Assembly: GCA_964536965.1 (NCBI GenBank)
Contig: CAZIAL010000003.1
Span: 71,558-135,557, forward strand
Reading direction: 5' to 3'
DNA length: 64,000 nt
Source of the DNA: JACMQW01 sp964536965
GTDB lineage: Bacteria > Bdellovibrionota > UBA1018
Below, piece after piece: positions 25,541 to 34,587 of this stretch (positions within the stretch are counted from its first letter, which is position 1; every line of letters begins with the position of its first letter). The position numbers were made by a program, and so were the translations under genes. Under the pieces are notes generated by a model. It was not told the DNA's origin. It ran no database searches and saw only the letters and a program-made list of their open reading frames with translations.

Positions 25541-26820
25541 ACGGCTTCGACGACCATAACGGCGCCGAGGCCGCCGGCGGCGCAGATCGAAATCAGCGCG
25601 AGGCGTTTATTCAGTTTGCGCAGTCCGTGCGAAGCCTGGAGCACCATGCGGGTGCCGGTGGCGCCGAACGGGTGACCGAGCGGAATGGATCCGCCGTGGG
25701 GATTCACCTTCGAAAGATCGATCGCGCCGATCTTCCCGCCCAGGCCAAGTTTTTCTTTCGCGAACTGGTCGGATTCGATCGCGCGGAAGGTGGCCAGTAC
25801 CTGGCCCGCGAAGGCTTCGTGGATCTCGATCAGATCCAGATCGTTCCAGGAAATTCCGGCCGCTTTCAGCGCTTTCGGAATCGCGTAGACGGGTCCGATC
25901 AGGAGCGGTTCCTTATGGATGTCCACGGCGGCGGCCGCCACCGAACGAATCGCGGCGAGCGGCTTCAGCCCGAGTTCTTTCGCCTTCGATTCCTTCATGA
26001 GCATGACGGCCGAAGCGCCGTCGGTCAGCGGAGAGGCGTTTCCGGCGGTGATCGTTCCGTCCTTGTAGAAAACCGGGCGCAGGCCGGCGAGCTTTTCGAC
26101 GGAAGTATCGGCACGGATGTCGGTGTCGCGCTCGACCACCGTTCCGTCTTTCGTCGGAACGCCGGCGACGTGGCTTGAAAAGAAGCCGTTTTCCCAGCCT
26201 TTCGCGGCTTTATGGTGGGAGCTCACGGCGTATTCGTCCTGTTCCTTGCGCGAAACTCCGAACTGGCGCGCCATCAGATCCGCGCTCTGGCCCATCGAAA
26301 GGCCGGTCGTCGGTTCGACGATTCCGGGGGCCATCGGCGCGAGGTAAGAAGCCTTAAATTTCGCGAGGTGCCCCAGGCGCTGGCCCGTGGTCTTCTTCTT
26401 CGCGATGTCCTGGAAGAAGTCGGTCGCTTCCTTCGAGAAAAGCGCGCGCATGGAGCTAATCGACTCGACGCCGCCCGCGACGCCGATTTCGATCTGTCCG
26501 GACTGGATTTTGCCGATGATCCCCGCGACGGATTCCGCGCTCGATGCGCAGTAGCGGTTGATCGTCGTGCAGGGGATGGAAGGCGGCAGGCCGGAATCGA
26601 AGAGCGCTTCGCGAGCGACGTTCGACCCTTCCGCCGGCGCGGCGACGATCCCGAAATAGACTTCGTCGATCTTCTTCGGATCCAAGCCGCTCCGAGCGAC
26701 GGTCTCGCGGAGCGCGACGCCTCCGAGGGCGGCGGGGGACATGGTTCCGAAAACGGTCCGGGCGCGCGCGAATGGGGTGCGGGCTCCGGCGACGACGACG
26801 ATACGATCAGATGCGTTCAT
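25537..26820 (-). CDS. Acetyl-CoA acyltransferase (thiolase), FadI/FadA type
   Basis: A 427-residue thiolase with the nucleophilic C91 (NRYCASSAES), a conserved HEAFAGQ segment, the histidine in GHPFGATG and the second cysteine in CAAGGLGAVM. It catalyses the thiolytic last step of beta-oxidation or the reverse condensation. The length fits the FadI subgroup. It is a single gene; no FadJ/FadB partner is seen in the window. Confidence 0.9.
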   Translation of the reverse strand: MNASDRIVVVAGARTPFARARTVFGTMSPAALGGVALRETVARSGLDPKKIDEVYFGIVAAPAEGSNVAREALFDSGLPPSIPCTTINRYCASSAESVAGIIGKIQSGQIEIGVAGGVESISSMRALFSKEATDFFQDIAKKKTTGQRLGHLAKFKASYLAPMAPGIVEPTTGLSMGQSADLMARQFGVSRKEQDEYAVSSHHKAAKGWENGFFSSHVAGVPTKDGTVVERDTDIRADTSVEKLAGLRPVFYKDGTITAGNASPLTDGASAVMLMKESKAKELGLKPLAAIRSVAAAAVDIHKEPLLIGPVYAIPKALKAAGISWNDLDLIEIHEAFAGQVLATFRAIESDQFAKEKLGLGGKIGAIDLSKVNPHGGSIPLGHPFGATGTRMVLQASHGLRKLNKRLALISICAAGGLGAVMVVEAV

Positions 26821-26923
26821 GGGATGGGAGTCTCTCTCTTCGTTAACGGAAAATCAAAGGGGGGGTTGTCCCCCATTTTAACGGATACCGGAATCTCGGC
26901 GAAAGGGGTAATTTAGAGACACG

Positions 26924-28600
26924 ATGATCGGTAAGACAACCTTCTGGCGCCATCCGGGACATCTGATTTGGATTCTGGCCGCCTACGTTCCATTTCTCTG
27001 GGAAATGGTCATTCCCTTCACGGGCGATCAGAAGACCTATATTTCGATCGCCATGGAGATGCGCGAACGTGGCGAATGGCTCCAGCCGTACTTGTTCGGG
27101 GATCCGAATTATCTGAAACCTCCGTTCCAATACTGGATGACGCTCCTGAGCTGGAAGGTTCTCGGATTTAACGTCTTCGCCACGTTCCTGCCGGGGGTTC
27201 TGGCCCTGGTCGGGATCGCCTGGCTGCTGAATGAAATCGCATCCCTTCTGGGCGAGCGGCGCTGGTATGTGAACTCGGGACTCTGGTTCGCGGTGACGGC
27301 GGGAGCGATGACTTATGCACTTTCGGCGCAGATGGATATCTACGTCTGTCTTTTTTACGCCGGGGCTTGGTGGGCGGGACTGCGTTTTCTGGCCTCGGCG
27401 GAAGGACCGGACGGGGAACTGGGCGACGATCGCGACCGGAGGATCGGTTGGCTCTACGCTGCGTTCGTGATCGCCGGACTTTCCTCGCTGGTAAAAAGTC
27501 CACTCTACGCGGTCTTCTGGGTTTCCGGTTTTCTGATCTACCTCTTCATCTCCGGGGAGTGGCTCCTTTTCAAAAACCGGCATCTCTACCTCGCCGGGCT
27601 CGCCGGAACGGGGGCCGGCCTGCTCTGGTTCTTCGCGCTTCTGATTCGCGATGGCGATCGCTTCTGGGAACAATACGTTCTTCGCGAGCAGTTCCAGAAA
27701 GGCGGGAACGGGGGGACTCTGCTCGATCTCTGGGTGCCGCTCCTGTACATGGCGTTTCCACTCACTTTGCTCGCGGCGACGGCGATTCGGAGCGCGTGGA
27801 TGGGACGACGGACCGCGGGAATTCTCCGTTTCGTCGCGGCGTGGTCGATTCCGCCGGCTCTTTTCTTTTCGTTCTTTCCCTACCGAACGTCGCTCTATCT
27901 CTTTATTCTCGTGCCGGCGTTGTCCGTACTGGTCGACTGGGGTTGTTTTCGTGCGAACCGGACCCGGACTTTTCGGGTACTCGCTCGCGCGACCGGGGTG
28001 CTCATGGCGATCGGAATGGCGGCCGTGGGACTCGTCCTTTATCGATTCGATTTCATCCCGGCATGGCTTTTCCTCGCTCTTGCCTTCGTCGGCATCGCTT
28101 CCTCGATCGTTCTCTGGCTGGGCTGGATGCGCCTCTTTACGATCAGCGCGCTCTTCGCCATCCTCTTTTTTCGGATGGGCTCCGCCGAAGTGGCCTCCTC
28201 CGATCGCGCGGAACTGCGTTCACTGATGGGCGATCTCGGTCCTTACCAGGGAGCGATGCTCGACGAAAATCGAGATATCTGGCACGAGGTCGGGCTCGTC
28301 TCCGTCGGACTCGCCTCGCCGATGCGCCGGCTCGACGGTTACGACGGGATCGTCGAACATCTTTCCAGCGGCGGATCGATCATCCTTTCCGACGGGCAGA
28401 CGGAGAAATATCGTCTCACCCTCGATCAGGTCTTCCAGTCCCGCGGCATGCCCCTCGAATGGAAGACCTGGAAGCGTTTCAAGCGCCGACAGAAAATCCC
28501 GTTTAAAGCGGCGCTCATCGGCGGACGAGCTTCCGTCCCGGGGTTCGACGAGATGATCTCGCGCGAGTATACGGTTGTCCGCGTTTCCGGGCGAAATTAG
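26924..28600 (+). CDS. Family-39 (ArnT/PMT-like) membrane glycosyltransferase
   Basis: A 558-residue polytopic protein. It has the hallmark acidic residue in the first periplasmic loop (D35 in FTGDQ), then GDPNYLKPPFQYW (a counterpart of the EKPPLLYW motif) and about eleven hydrophobic segments. These enzymes use polyprenyl-phosphate sugars to glycosylate lipid A or other envelope targets in the periplasm. The C-terminal ~130 residues are soluble. It is divergent from the thiolase gene and convergent with the patatin gene. Donor and acceptor are unknown. Confidence 0.82.
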   Translation: MIGKTTFWRHPGHLIWILAAYVPFLWEMVIPFTGDQKTYISIAMEMRERGEWLQPYLFGDPNYLKPPFQYWMTLLSWKVLGFNVFATFLPGVLALVGIAWLLNEIASLLGERRWYVNSGLWFAVTAGAMTYALSAQMDIYVCLFYAGAWWAGLRFLASAEGPDGELGDDRDRRIGWLYAAFVIAGLSSLVKSPLYAVFWVSGFLIYLFISGEWLLFKNRHLYLAGLAGTGAGLLWFFALLIRDGDRFWEQYVLREQFQKGGNGGTLLDLWVPLLYMAFPLTLLAATAIRSAWMGRRTAGILRFVAAWSIPPALFFSFFPYRTSLYLFILVPALSVLVDWGCFRANRTRTFRVLARATGVLMAIGMAAVGLVLYRFDFIPAWLFLALAFVGIASSIVLWLGWMRLFTISALFAILFFRMGSAEVASSDRAELRSLMGDLGPYQGAMLDENRDIWHEVGLVSVGLASPMRRLDGYDGIVEHLSSGGSIILSDGQTEKYRLTLDQVFQSRGMPLEWKTWKRFKRRQKIPFKAALIGGRASVPGFDEMISREYTVVRVSGRN

Positions 28601-28612
28601 TTCGCGACACGA

Positions 28613-29887
28613 TCAGGATTTATCGGGTCCGGCGGAAACGACCTTCGGTTGGACCACGCGGTCCGCGAACTCGTATTTCTTCACGGCTTCGATCGCCGCG
28701 CGAAAACCGGACCGGACGAGATCCGAGAGCTTTTTCGGCGAGAGCGAGAAGTGCTCGCCGAAAAACATGGTCGCATCGGCAGGGCTCGGATGGATGTAGA
28801 TCGTATCAACATCGCGCCGATGGTGGAGTTCCGACTCGAGAATTCCGAGGATTCGTTTCGCATGTTCGTCGGGTAGCCCGACCTGCTTGCAGTACTTCTC
28901 CACCGCGAGGATCGCCGACCGCTGCGTCTCCTTGTTGTGGATGTACTGATTCACCTTCTGTTCGATCACGAGGTAAATCGACTGGATCAGAATGGCGGGC
29001 ATGCCATGATCCGTCAGCGACCCGATCTCCTTTTGCCAGTGGTAAGGCTGGTGCGTATAGGACGCGAAGATCATATCGCATCCGGCGTCGACCGCCACAT
29101 GCGTGGAAAGCGTATCGCGGATTTCCCCGTCGACGTAATGGATCTCTTCGCCGGTCGCGTTCTTGATTGAGTACGGAGAATAGATGAACGGCAGCGAACT
29201 CGAAGCGGCGCACGCCTGGGAAATCGAAACGTCGTTGTTGTACTGGCAGGTGATGTCGTGGGGAGGCGGGGAATAGGAGTATTTTCCGAAGACCACCTTG
29301 CGCGAATGATTCAGCTGGGTCGCGACGATGAAAAGATCCGAGGCGTAGTCCTGGAAACGATTCGACGGCAGGACTTCTTCGCGTAGGAACTCTTCCACGC
29401 CGGATGTCGTGAAGAGTCCCGTGGCCTTGATCCAGCGAAGCTGCATGATCGCTTCGAAATTCCCCTGAATGAGTCCCGCGGTGATCGACTTCAGCATTCC
29501 GAGCTGGGAAAGCTGTTCACGCGCGAGGCCCGCGCGAAGCTTCAGCATCGTGGGGTAAGTCAGCTTCGGGAGGATTTTAGGAATCGCGTCACGCGGATCG
29601 GTAGGTTTACGACCGATGAAACTATTGAAGATATTTTCGAGTGAATACCCCGCCGCGAGGTAGGAGCAGATGACGCTGCCGGCGCTGGACCCCACGAAGG
29701 TCGAGATTTCCATGGGCTCCGTCGCGCGTGGGGGCACCCCCGGAGTCTGCAGACCCCCCGTAAACCGGAAGCCCCGTTCTTGAAGCCCTAACGCAACGCC
29801 CAAGTGAAAGGCACCCGCTTTGGTGGCTCCGCCGCTGCAAACAAAGGCGATTTTCTTTTTAGGACCGATTTTGAGGCGCTCGTCCAT
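28613..29887 (-). CDS. Patatin-like phospholipase
   Basis: A 424-residue patatin-domain protein without a signal peptide. The oxyanion-hole glycine loop is CSGGATKAGAFH (17-28), the nucleophile elbow is G-S-S-A-G (S68), and the catalytic Asp is in YVDGEI (about residue 250). It probably hydrolyses membrane phospholipids or lysolipids. The basic C-terminal ~150 residues are not recognised. It is divergent from the helix-turn-helix gene. Confidence 0.88.
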   Translation of the reverse strand: MDERLKIGPKKKIAFVCSGGATKAGAFHLGVALGLQERGFRFTGGLQTPGVPPRATEPMEISTFVGSSAGSVICSYLAAGYSLENIFNSFIGRKPTDPRDAIPKILPKLTYPTMLKLRAGLAREQLSQLGMLKSITAGLIQGNFEAIMQLRWIKATGLFTTSGVEEFLREEVLPSNRFQDYASDLFIVATQLNHSRKVVFGKYSYSPPPHDITCQYNNDVSISQACAASSSLPFIYSPYSIKNATGEEIHYVDGEIRDTLSTHVAVDAGCDMIFASYTHQPYHWQKEIGSLTDHGMPAILIQSIYLVIEQKVNQYIHNKETQRSAILAVEKYCKQVGLPDEHAKRILGILESELHHRRDVDTIYIHPSPADATMFFGEHFSLSPKKLSDLVRSGFRAAIEAVKKYEFADRVVQPKVVSAGPDKS

Positions 29888-29907
29888 AAGCTATTTTATC
29901 AGAATAG

Positions 29908-29935
29908 TTGAAGTTTTGGGTCGTGGAAATACAAT
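29908..29935 (+). promoter_or_regulatory. Sigma-70-type promoter giving a predicted leaderless mRNA
   Basis: TTGAAG (29908-29913), a 16-base spacer and TACAAT (29930-29935). The start codon at 29942 lies 6 bases beyond the -10, where transcription would begin. No Shine-Dalgarno is present. Confidence 0.7.
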
Positions 29936-29941
29936 GTTTCC

Positions 29942-30289
29942 ATGTCGGCCACCCCCCACGATTCTGGTACCTGGATCCCGCTCATGGACTACGCGATGAA
30001 GAACGGCGTCAGTCTTTCGACGCTCCGTCGATACATCAAGGCGGGGAAGATTGAGCACCGGACCGAACACGGGAAATATCTCATCCTTTCGAACCAAGCT
30101 TTACGCAACGTGCATGAAGCCGTGCAGGCGTTCGACGCCGAATCGGACAGCACCACCGCCGGGCTCGAGACGCGGGTGACGAATCTCGAATCACAACTCA
30201 AACGAGCTCAGGAAGAAATTTCTGAGCTGAAGATGCTGGTGGCGATCTATGAAGAACGACTTTTCCAAAATCTTCCGAACCAGCTTTAG
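29942..30289 (+). CDS. Helix-turn-helix (excisionase/MerR-like) protein with C-terminal coiled coil
   Basis: A 115-residue protein. An N-terminal winged-helix-like segment (about 10-55, with SLSTLRRYIKAGKIEHRTEHGKY split by a turn) resembles the DNA-binding domain of MerR/excisionase proteins. A coiled coil (about 75-108) probably dimerises it. Its stop lies 41 bases inside the following outer-membrane protein gene, so the pair is transcribed together. The upstream promoter predicts a leaderless message. Its target is unknown; autoregulation or control of the outer-membrane gene are possibilities. Confidence 0.75.
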   Translation: MSATPHDSGTWIPLMDYAMKNGVSLSTLRRYIKAGKIEHRTEHGKYLILSNQALRNVHEAVQAFDAESDSTTAGLETRVTNLESQLKRAQEEISELKMLVAIYEERLFQNLPNQL

Positions 30290-31817
30290 TCCGGTCGTGG
30301 CCTTGGTCGCGGTCGCGCTTCTGTTCGGTGGCGGAGTTTTCTTCGCGCGCCATGCGGAGGCGAGTCCCGAGCTGGACCGCCAGTACGCCCTGACTTCCAT
30401 CGGCGTCCTCCGGGCTTGGGATAACGTCGACGGCCTCTTCGGCGACCTCGTGACGAAAACCTACACCGAACATCTTTCTCCTTACTCCCGATNNNNNNNN
30501 NNTCTCGCCAAGGCGAATCCCGCGCTCCAGGCTTCGAAACTGCCGTATGCGAAAGTGATCGAGGATCCCGCCATTCTCGGCCAGATGGCGAAGACTTTCC
30601 GGGTCGATTCCTTTCTTCGCACGAAGATCTATAAGGAAGGCCCGCGGTACCGCTTTAAGATCGATTGGTTGCATGCGGGTAAACTCCAGGTGATGGCGAC
30701 CGAAGCTTTCGAGATCGAGCAGCCTTTTCGGGGTGAAGGAAAGTTCGGCACCGAAGAATTCCGTTCCGCGCTAACCGCGGCGCTCGATCGACTGATCGCC
30801 CAGGTTCCGTTCAAGGGATCCGTCAGCGGACGGGACCAAACCGCCGTAACGCTCAACCTCGGCGCGAGTTCGGGTATCGGAAAGGGCGATACGGTCATCA
30901 TCGGTACGCTCGACGAAGTCCGCTTCCACCCGCTTCTGAAGACTGTCGTCGATTGGCGCCTGACTCCTACCGGACGCGTGGTCGTCGACGAGGTGGACGA
31001 AGGAATCGCTTTCGCGAAGATCGACACGGAGGAGTATGGCCGTCAGATCCAGCGTTTCCAGAAAGTCGTCCAGATCATCCCGGCTCCCGAGAACGTCGAA
31101 ATCGATTCCCGCGTGTTGGATCGTGAAGCGCTCGCTAAACGCGCGAAAGAACCGCCTCGTATCGGATGGATCGCGCCTGGGCTTCTCCTCGGCTCCTCGA
31201 GCCGTGAAACCGGGCGCGACTCCGGCAGTGGCTTTCTCTACGGGCTGAAGGCCGATGCGCAGACTTGGTTTACGTCGGACTTTTTCGGAGAGCTGCGATT
31301 CGCCTATGGATCGGCGGGTTACGCGCAGGAAACGACGGCCACCGGCGCGACCTCGCTCGCGGACGGCGATTTATCGCTTTCCCAGTTCCGCCTGGCGGTC
31401 GGCTATTTTTATCATGTCACTCCGAACTTCTTCGGTCCGAAAGGGTGGGTGAAGTTCGGGTATCAGAATACCTCCTATGGACTTCCGGAGGATGCGACCG
31501 CGCAAACGGGTAAAATCGCCTACTCGGGGATGTTCATCGGCGTCGGCGGAGACCTGCCGGTTCGCGACGACTTCGGCGCCGTGCTGGACGTGGATTTCGG
31601 AGTTTTCGGTGGCGGCACCGAAGCGGCCGGATTTTTCGGTTCTTCGTCCGGGGCGACCGCCGTGAACGTATTCGTCGGCGGGTACGGGTGGTTGCAGCCG
31701 AAGATGAAGCTCCAGATCGGGCTCGATTTTAAATCCCACTCGCTCGATTTCCTGAACGGCACGACGGTTTCGAACAAGACCTTCGCGGTTTCCCCTTCCT
31801 TGTTGTTTTATTTCTGA
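30249..31817 (+). CDS. Outer-membrane beta-barrel protein, interrupted by an assembly gap
   Basis: About 522 codons, including four unknown ones. The N-terminal signal anchor/peptide (about 14-38) is followed by a soluble region, and then a C-terminal part (about 310-522) made of alternating amphipathic strands with the terminal aromatic LLFYF expected for barrel insertion. Ten N bases fall at about codon 82. The frame is the same on both sides, so the coding sequence is probably continuous but of uncertain length. The gene overlaps the helix-turn-helix gene by 41 bases. No function is recognised. Confidence 0.72.
   Translation: MKNDFSKIFRTSFSPVVALVAVALLFGGGVFFARHAEASPELDRQYALTSIGVLRAWDNVDGLFGDLVTKTYTEHLSPYSRXXXXLAKANPALQASKLPYAKVIEDPAILGQMAKTFRVDSFLRTKIYKEGPRYRFKIDWLHAGKLQVMATEAFEIEQPFRGEGKFGTEEFRSALTAALDRLIAQVPFKGSVSGRDQTAVTLNLGASSGIGKGDTVIIGTLDEVRFHPLLKTVVDWRLTPTGRVVVDEVDEGIAFAKIDTEEYGRQIQRFQKVVQIIPAPENVEIDSRVLDREALAKRAKEPPRIGWIAPGLLLGSSSRETGRDSGSGFLYGLKADAQTWFTSDFFGELRFAYGSAGYAQETTATGATSLADGDLSLSQFRLAVGYFYHVTPNFFGPKGWVKFGYQNTSYGLPEDATAQTGKIAYSGMFIGVGGDLPVRDDFGAVLDVDFGVFGGGTEAAGFFGSSSGATAVNVFVGGYGWLQPKMKLQIGLDFKSHSLDFLNGTTVSNKTFAVSPSLLFYF
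30493..30502. other. Assembly gap of ten N
   Basis: Ten undetermined bases mark a scaffold join. The true length may differ from ten. Confidence 0.99.
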
Positions 31818-31841
31818 GGCCGAGGCAGTTCTAGATTCGAT

Positions 31842-33857
31842 ATGAAAGCGAAGCCGACTCCAGCTCAAGCCGCGCGGGCGCGCGAACTCGTCGCGATCGT
31901 CGATCGCCATAACTACTTGTACCATGTGAAAGACGCGCCTGAAGTTTCCGACGCGGAGTACGACCGCCTCTTCCACGAACTACGCGAGCTTGAAGAGAAG
32001 TTTCCCGAGCTTCGGACCCCGGACAGCCCGACCACGCGCGTGGGCGGGGCCCCGGTCGAAGGGTTTCGAAAAATTAAACACCGAGTGCCCATGCTCTCGC
32101 TCGGAAACGCATTCTCCGAAGAGGATCTTCGGTCTTTCGACTCGAGGATCCGAAAATTTCTCGATCGCGGCGAAGACGAGGAGCTCGAGTACCACGTCGA
32201 GCTGAAGTTCGATGGTCTCTCGATGTCGCTCACCTACGAAGACGGGGTTTTGGTCCATGCGGCGACCCGGGGAGATGGCGAGACCGGCGAAGACGTCACC
32301 CACAATATCCGGACGATTCGTTCCATCCCGCTCCGACTGACCGGAACGAAGCATCCGAAGCTGATCGAGGTTCGGGGTGAGGTGATTTTACCGATTCGGG
32401 CATTCGAAAAGCTGAACGTCGAACAGGCGAAGCGCGATGATAAGGTATTCGCCAACCCTCGAAACGCCGCCGCGGGCACGATTCGGCAGCTCGACCCGAA
32501 GATCGCCGCGGCGCGTCCGCTGACCGGGTTCTGGTACGGAATCGGCGCCTGTGAGGGATATTCCTTCGCATCGATCGACGTGCTCCAGAAAACCTTCGCG
32601 GAGTGGGGGCTGCTGACCGGCGAGCATCGCCGGGTATGCCGCGGAGTCGACGAAGTTCTAAAATTTTATCGGAAGATCGAGGGGCAGCGCGAGAAGCTTC
32701 CCTACGAAATCGACGGCATCGTCGTGAAGCTGAACCTGTTGCGGGAAATCGATCAGGCGGGCTACGTCTCGCGCGCACCCCGCGGAATGATCGCGTTCAA
32801 GTATCCGCCTCGTCAGGAAACGACCGTGATCGAAGACATTCTCGTCCAGGTCGGTCGAACCGGCGCGCTGACGCCGGTCGCGGCGCTCAAACCGGTGAAA
32901 GTCGGCGGCGTAACGGTGAGTCGCGCGACGCTGCACAATCAGGACGAAATCGACCGAAAGGACATCCGAATCGGCGATACGGTGTTCGTCCAGCGGGCTG
33001 GCGACGTCATTCCGGAAGTCGTTTCGGTCGTGAAAGAAAAACGAACCGGTAAGGAAAAGAAATTCAGCATTCCCGAGTGGTGCGCGAAGCACGGAATCGA
33101 ATTCGAGCGCAGGGAAGGCGAGGCCGCATTTCGCGCCAAGAACGCCGGCGGAGAGTTGCTCAAGCGCCGGCTCGAGCATTTCGCGATGAAAGACGCGATG
33201 AATATCGACGGAATGGGCGAAAAGATCGTCGAACTCCTCGTCGCGGAAAAACTCGTCGCCCAGTTCGCCGACATCTACCGAATTCGCTTCGAAGACCTGC
33301 TGTCGCTCGAAGGCTTTAAGGAGAAATCCTCGCAGAAACTGTTGGATGCGATCGCCGCGACGCGGAAGCCGGAGCTCGCGCGGCTGGTCTTCGCGCTCGG
33401 TATTCGCCATGTGGGCGAGCGGACGGCCAAGATACTTGCCCAGCATTTCGGATCGATCGACGCCATGCTCGCCGCTTCGGAGGAGGACTTCATGCAGATC
33501 CACGAGATCGGGCCGGAGGTCGCGCGATCGCTCCGCGAATATTTCGGATCCCAGGAGGGTTCCGCCGAAGTGAAAGCGCTTCTCAAGGTGGTCGAGCCGC
33601 TCGCGCCGAAGAAGGCGGCGGCGGGAGCCGTTTTCTCCGGAAAGACCATCGTGCTTACGGGTACGTTTCCGAATCTCTCGCGAAGCCAGGCGAGCAAGAT
33701 CGTCGAGGAAAATGGCGGCAAGGTTTCTTCGAGCGTCTCGAAGAAAACCGACTTCGTCGTCGCGGGGGCCGAAGCGGGGAGTAAGCTCGATAAAGCCCAA
33801 GAGCTCGGCATCGAAGTGATCGATGAGGCGGAGTTCATGACACGCGCCGGACAATGA
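31842..33857 (+). CDS. ligA: NAD-dependent DNA ligase with degenerate zinc finger
   Basis: A 671-residue LigA with all main parts. They are the Ia domain (HNYLYHVKDAPEVSDAEYD, split), the adenylation domain with nucleophile K122 in LKFDG, the OB fold, a tandem helix-hairpin-helix region (NIDGMGEKIVELL onward) and a C-terminal BRCT domain (about 597-671). The zinc finger normally has four Cys. Here only C414 remains (C-A-K-H), and the second pair is replaced by RAKNAGG (431-437). The ligase seals nicks in replication and repair. The oddity is read directly from the bases and would be a rare state for the only essential ligase. Confidence 0.92.
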   Translation: MKAKPTPAQAARARELVAIVDRHNYLYHVKDAPEVSDAEYDRLFHELRELEEKFPELRTPDSPTTRVGGAPVEGFRKIKHRVPMLSLGNAFSEEDLRSFDSRIRKFLDRGEDEELEYHVELKFDGLSMSLTYEDGVLVHAATRGDGETGEDVTHNIRTIRSIPLRLTGTKHPKLIEVRGEVILPIRAFEKLNVEQAKRDDKVFANPRNAAAGTIRQLDPKIAAARPLTGFWYGIGACEGYSFASIDVLQKTFAEWGLLTGEHRRVCRGVDEVLKFYRKIEGQREKLPYEIDGIVVKLNLLREIDQAGYVSRAPRGMIAFKYPPRQETTVIEDILVQVGRTGALTPVAALKPVKVGGVTVSRATLHNQDEIDRKDIRIGDTVFVQRAGDVIPEVVSVVKEKRTGKEKKFSIPEWCAKHGIEFERREGEAAFRAKNAGGELLKRRLEHFAMKDAMNIDGMGEKIVELLVAEKLVAQFADIYRIRFEDLLSLEGFKEKSSQKLLDAIAATRKPELARLVFALGIRHVGERTAKILAQHFGSIDAMLAASEEDFMQIHEIGPEVARSLREYFGSQEGSAEVKALLKVVEPLAPKKAAAGAVFSGKTIVLTGTFPNLSRSQASKIVEENGGKVSSSVSKKTDFVVAGAEAGSKLDKAQELGIEVIDEAEFMTRAGQ

Positions 33858-33940
33858 TCGGGAGTCGGCCGGCGGGGGGCGGGAGCGCGAAATCGGCGGT
33901 TTTTTTGCACCCGGAGTGCAGATCATAACCTCCCCGATGG

Positions 33941-33968
33941 TTGACAGGATGGGGTCGCGGGTTACTCT
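33941..33968 (+). promoter_or_regulatory. Candidate promoter for the exported protein at 34015
   Basis: A consensus TTGACA (33941-33946), 16 bases, then a weak TACTCT (33963-33968), about 46 bases before the start codon. The -10 is poor. Confidence 0.4.
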
Positions 33969-34014
33969 TTGGCCAAGTATATGATTCGTCTCCCGTAACC
34001 CCCGAAAGGTCTCT

Positions 34015-34500
34015 ATGAATCTGCACCAACTTTCGATCGTCTCCGTTTTCGCTCTCGCGTCCTTTTCCGCATTCGCAGGCCCTAAGGTCGGCGATACGTC
34101 CACGATGAAGGGCACGTTCGTCGGCAGCGGGTTAAACGCTCCGGCGTCTTCCATCCAGAAAATTCTCTCCCACAACCCGAATAGCGGGATCTACGGGGTG
34201 GAGCAAACCACCTCGCTCGCGGACCGTTCGCAGACCCAACAGAAGAACGTCTCGGAAGACGATCTGATGTCGGAAGAAATGGCCGCCCAAATCGTCGAAA
34301 TGTGCGAGCCGGCGAATATTGGACGCCGTGAACGGGTCGCCACCCGCGCCGGCTCCTTCGAAACCTGCCGCGCGACCGCCCAGGACGGGGCGACTACGAT
34401 CTGGATCGGTTCGGTACCGTTCGGAATGGTGAAGCTGAAGATCGTCGACCAAAACGGCGAATGGAATCTCTCCCTCGACTCTTTCGTTCGCGGGAATTGA
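34015..34500 (+). CDS. Exported protein of unknown function
   Basis: A 161-residue protein with a clear Sec signal peptide (cleavage after about residue 21, AFA-GPK). The mature part is ~140 residues with two cysteines that could form a disulfide (MCEP and ETCR). AAAGG is upstream of the ATG. It is a single gene with its own promoter and terminator. No family is recognised. Confidence 0.75.
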   Translation: MNLHQLSIVSVFALASFSAFAGPKVGDTSTMKGTFVGSGLNAPASSIQKILSHNPNSGIYGVEQTTSLADRSQTQQKNVSEDDLMSEEMAAQIVEMCEPANIGRRERVATRAGSFETCRATAQDGATTIWIGSVPFGMVKLKIVDQNGEWNLSLDSFVRGN

Positions 34501-34530
34501 ACGATCCGATCGAATAGGAACGAGAAATAG

Positions 34531-34565
34531 AAAAGGCCCGGTCGCGATAAGCGGCCGGGCCTTTT
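34531..34565. terminator. Bidirectional rho-independent terminator
   Basis: AAAAGGCCCGG / CCGGGCCTTTT form an 11-base perfect stem. It extends to about 15 pairs with a GATAA loop, and A/T tracts lie on both sides. It lies between convergent genes. Confidence 0.9.
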
Positions 34566-34587
34566 CAATGTTTGACGGTTCGAGGTC

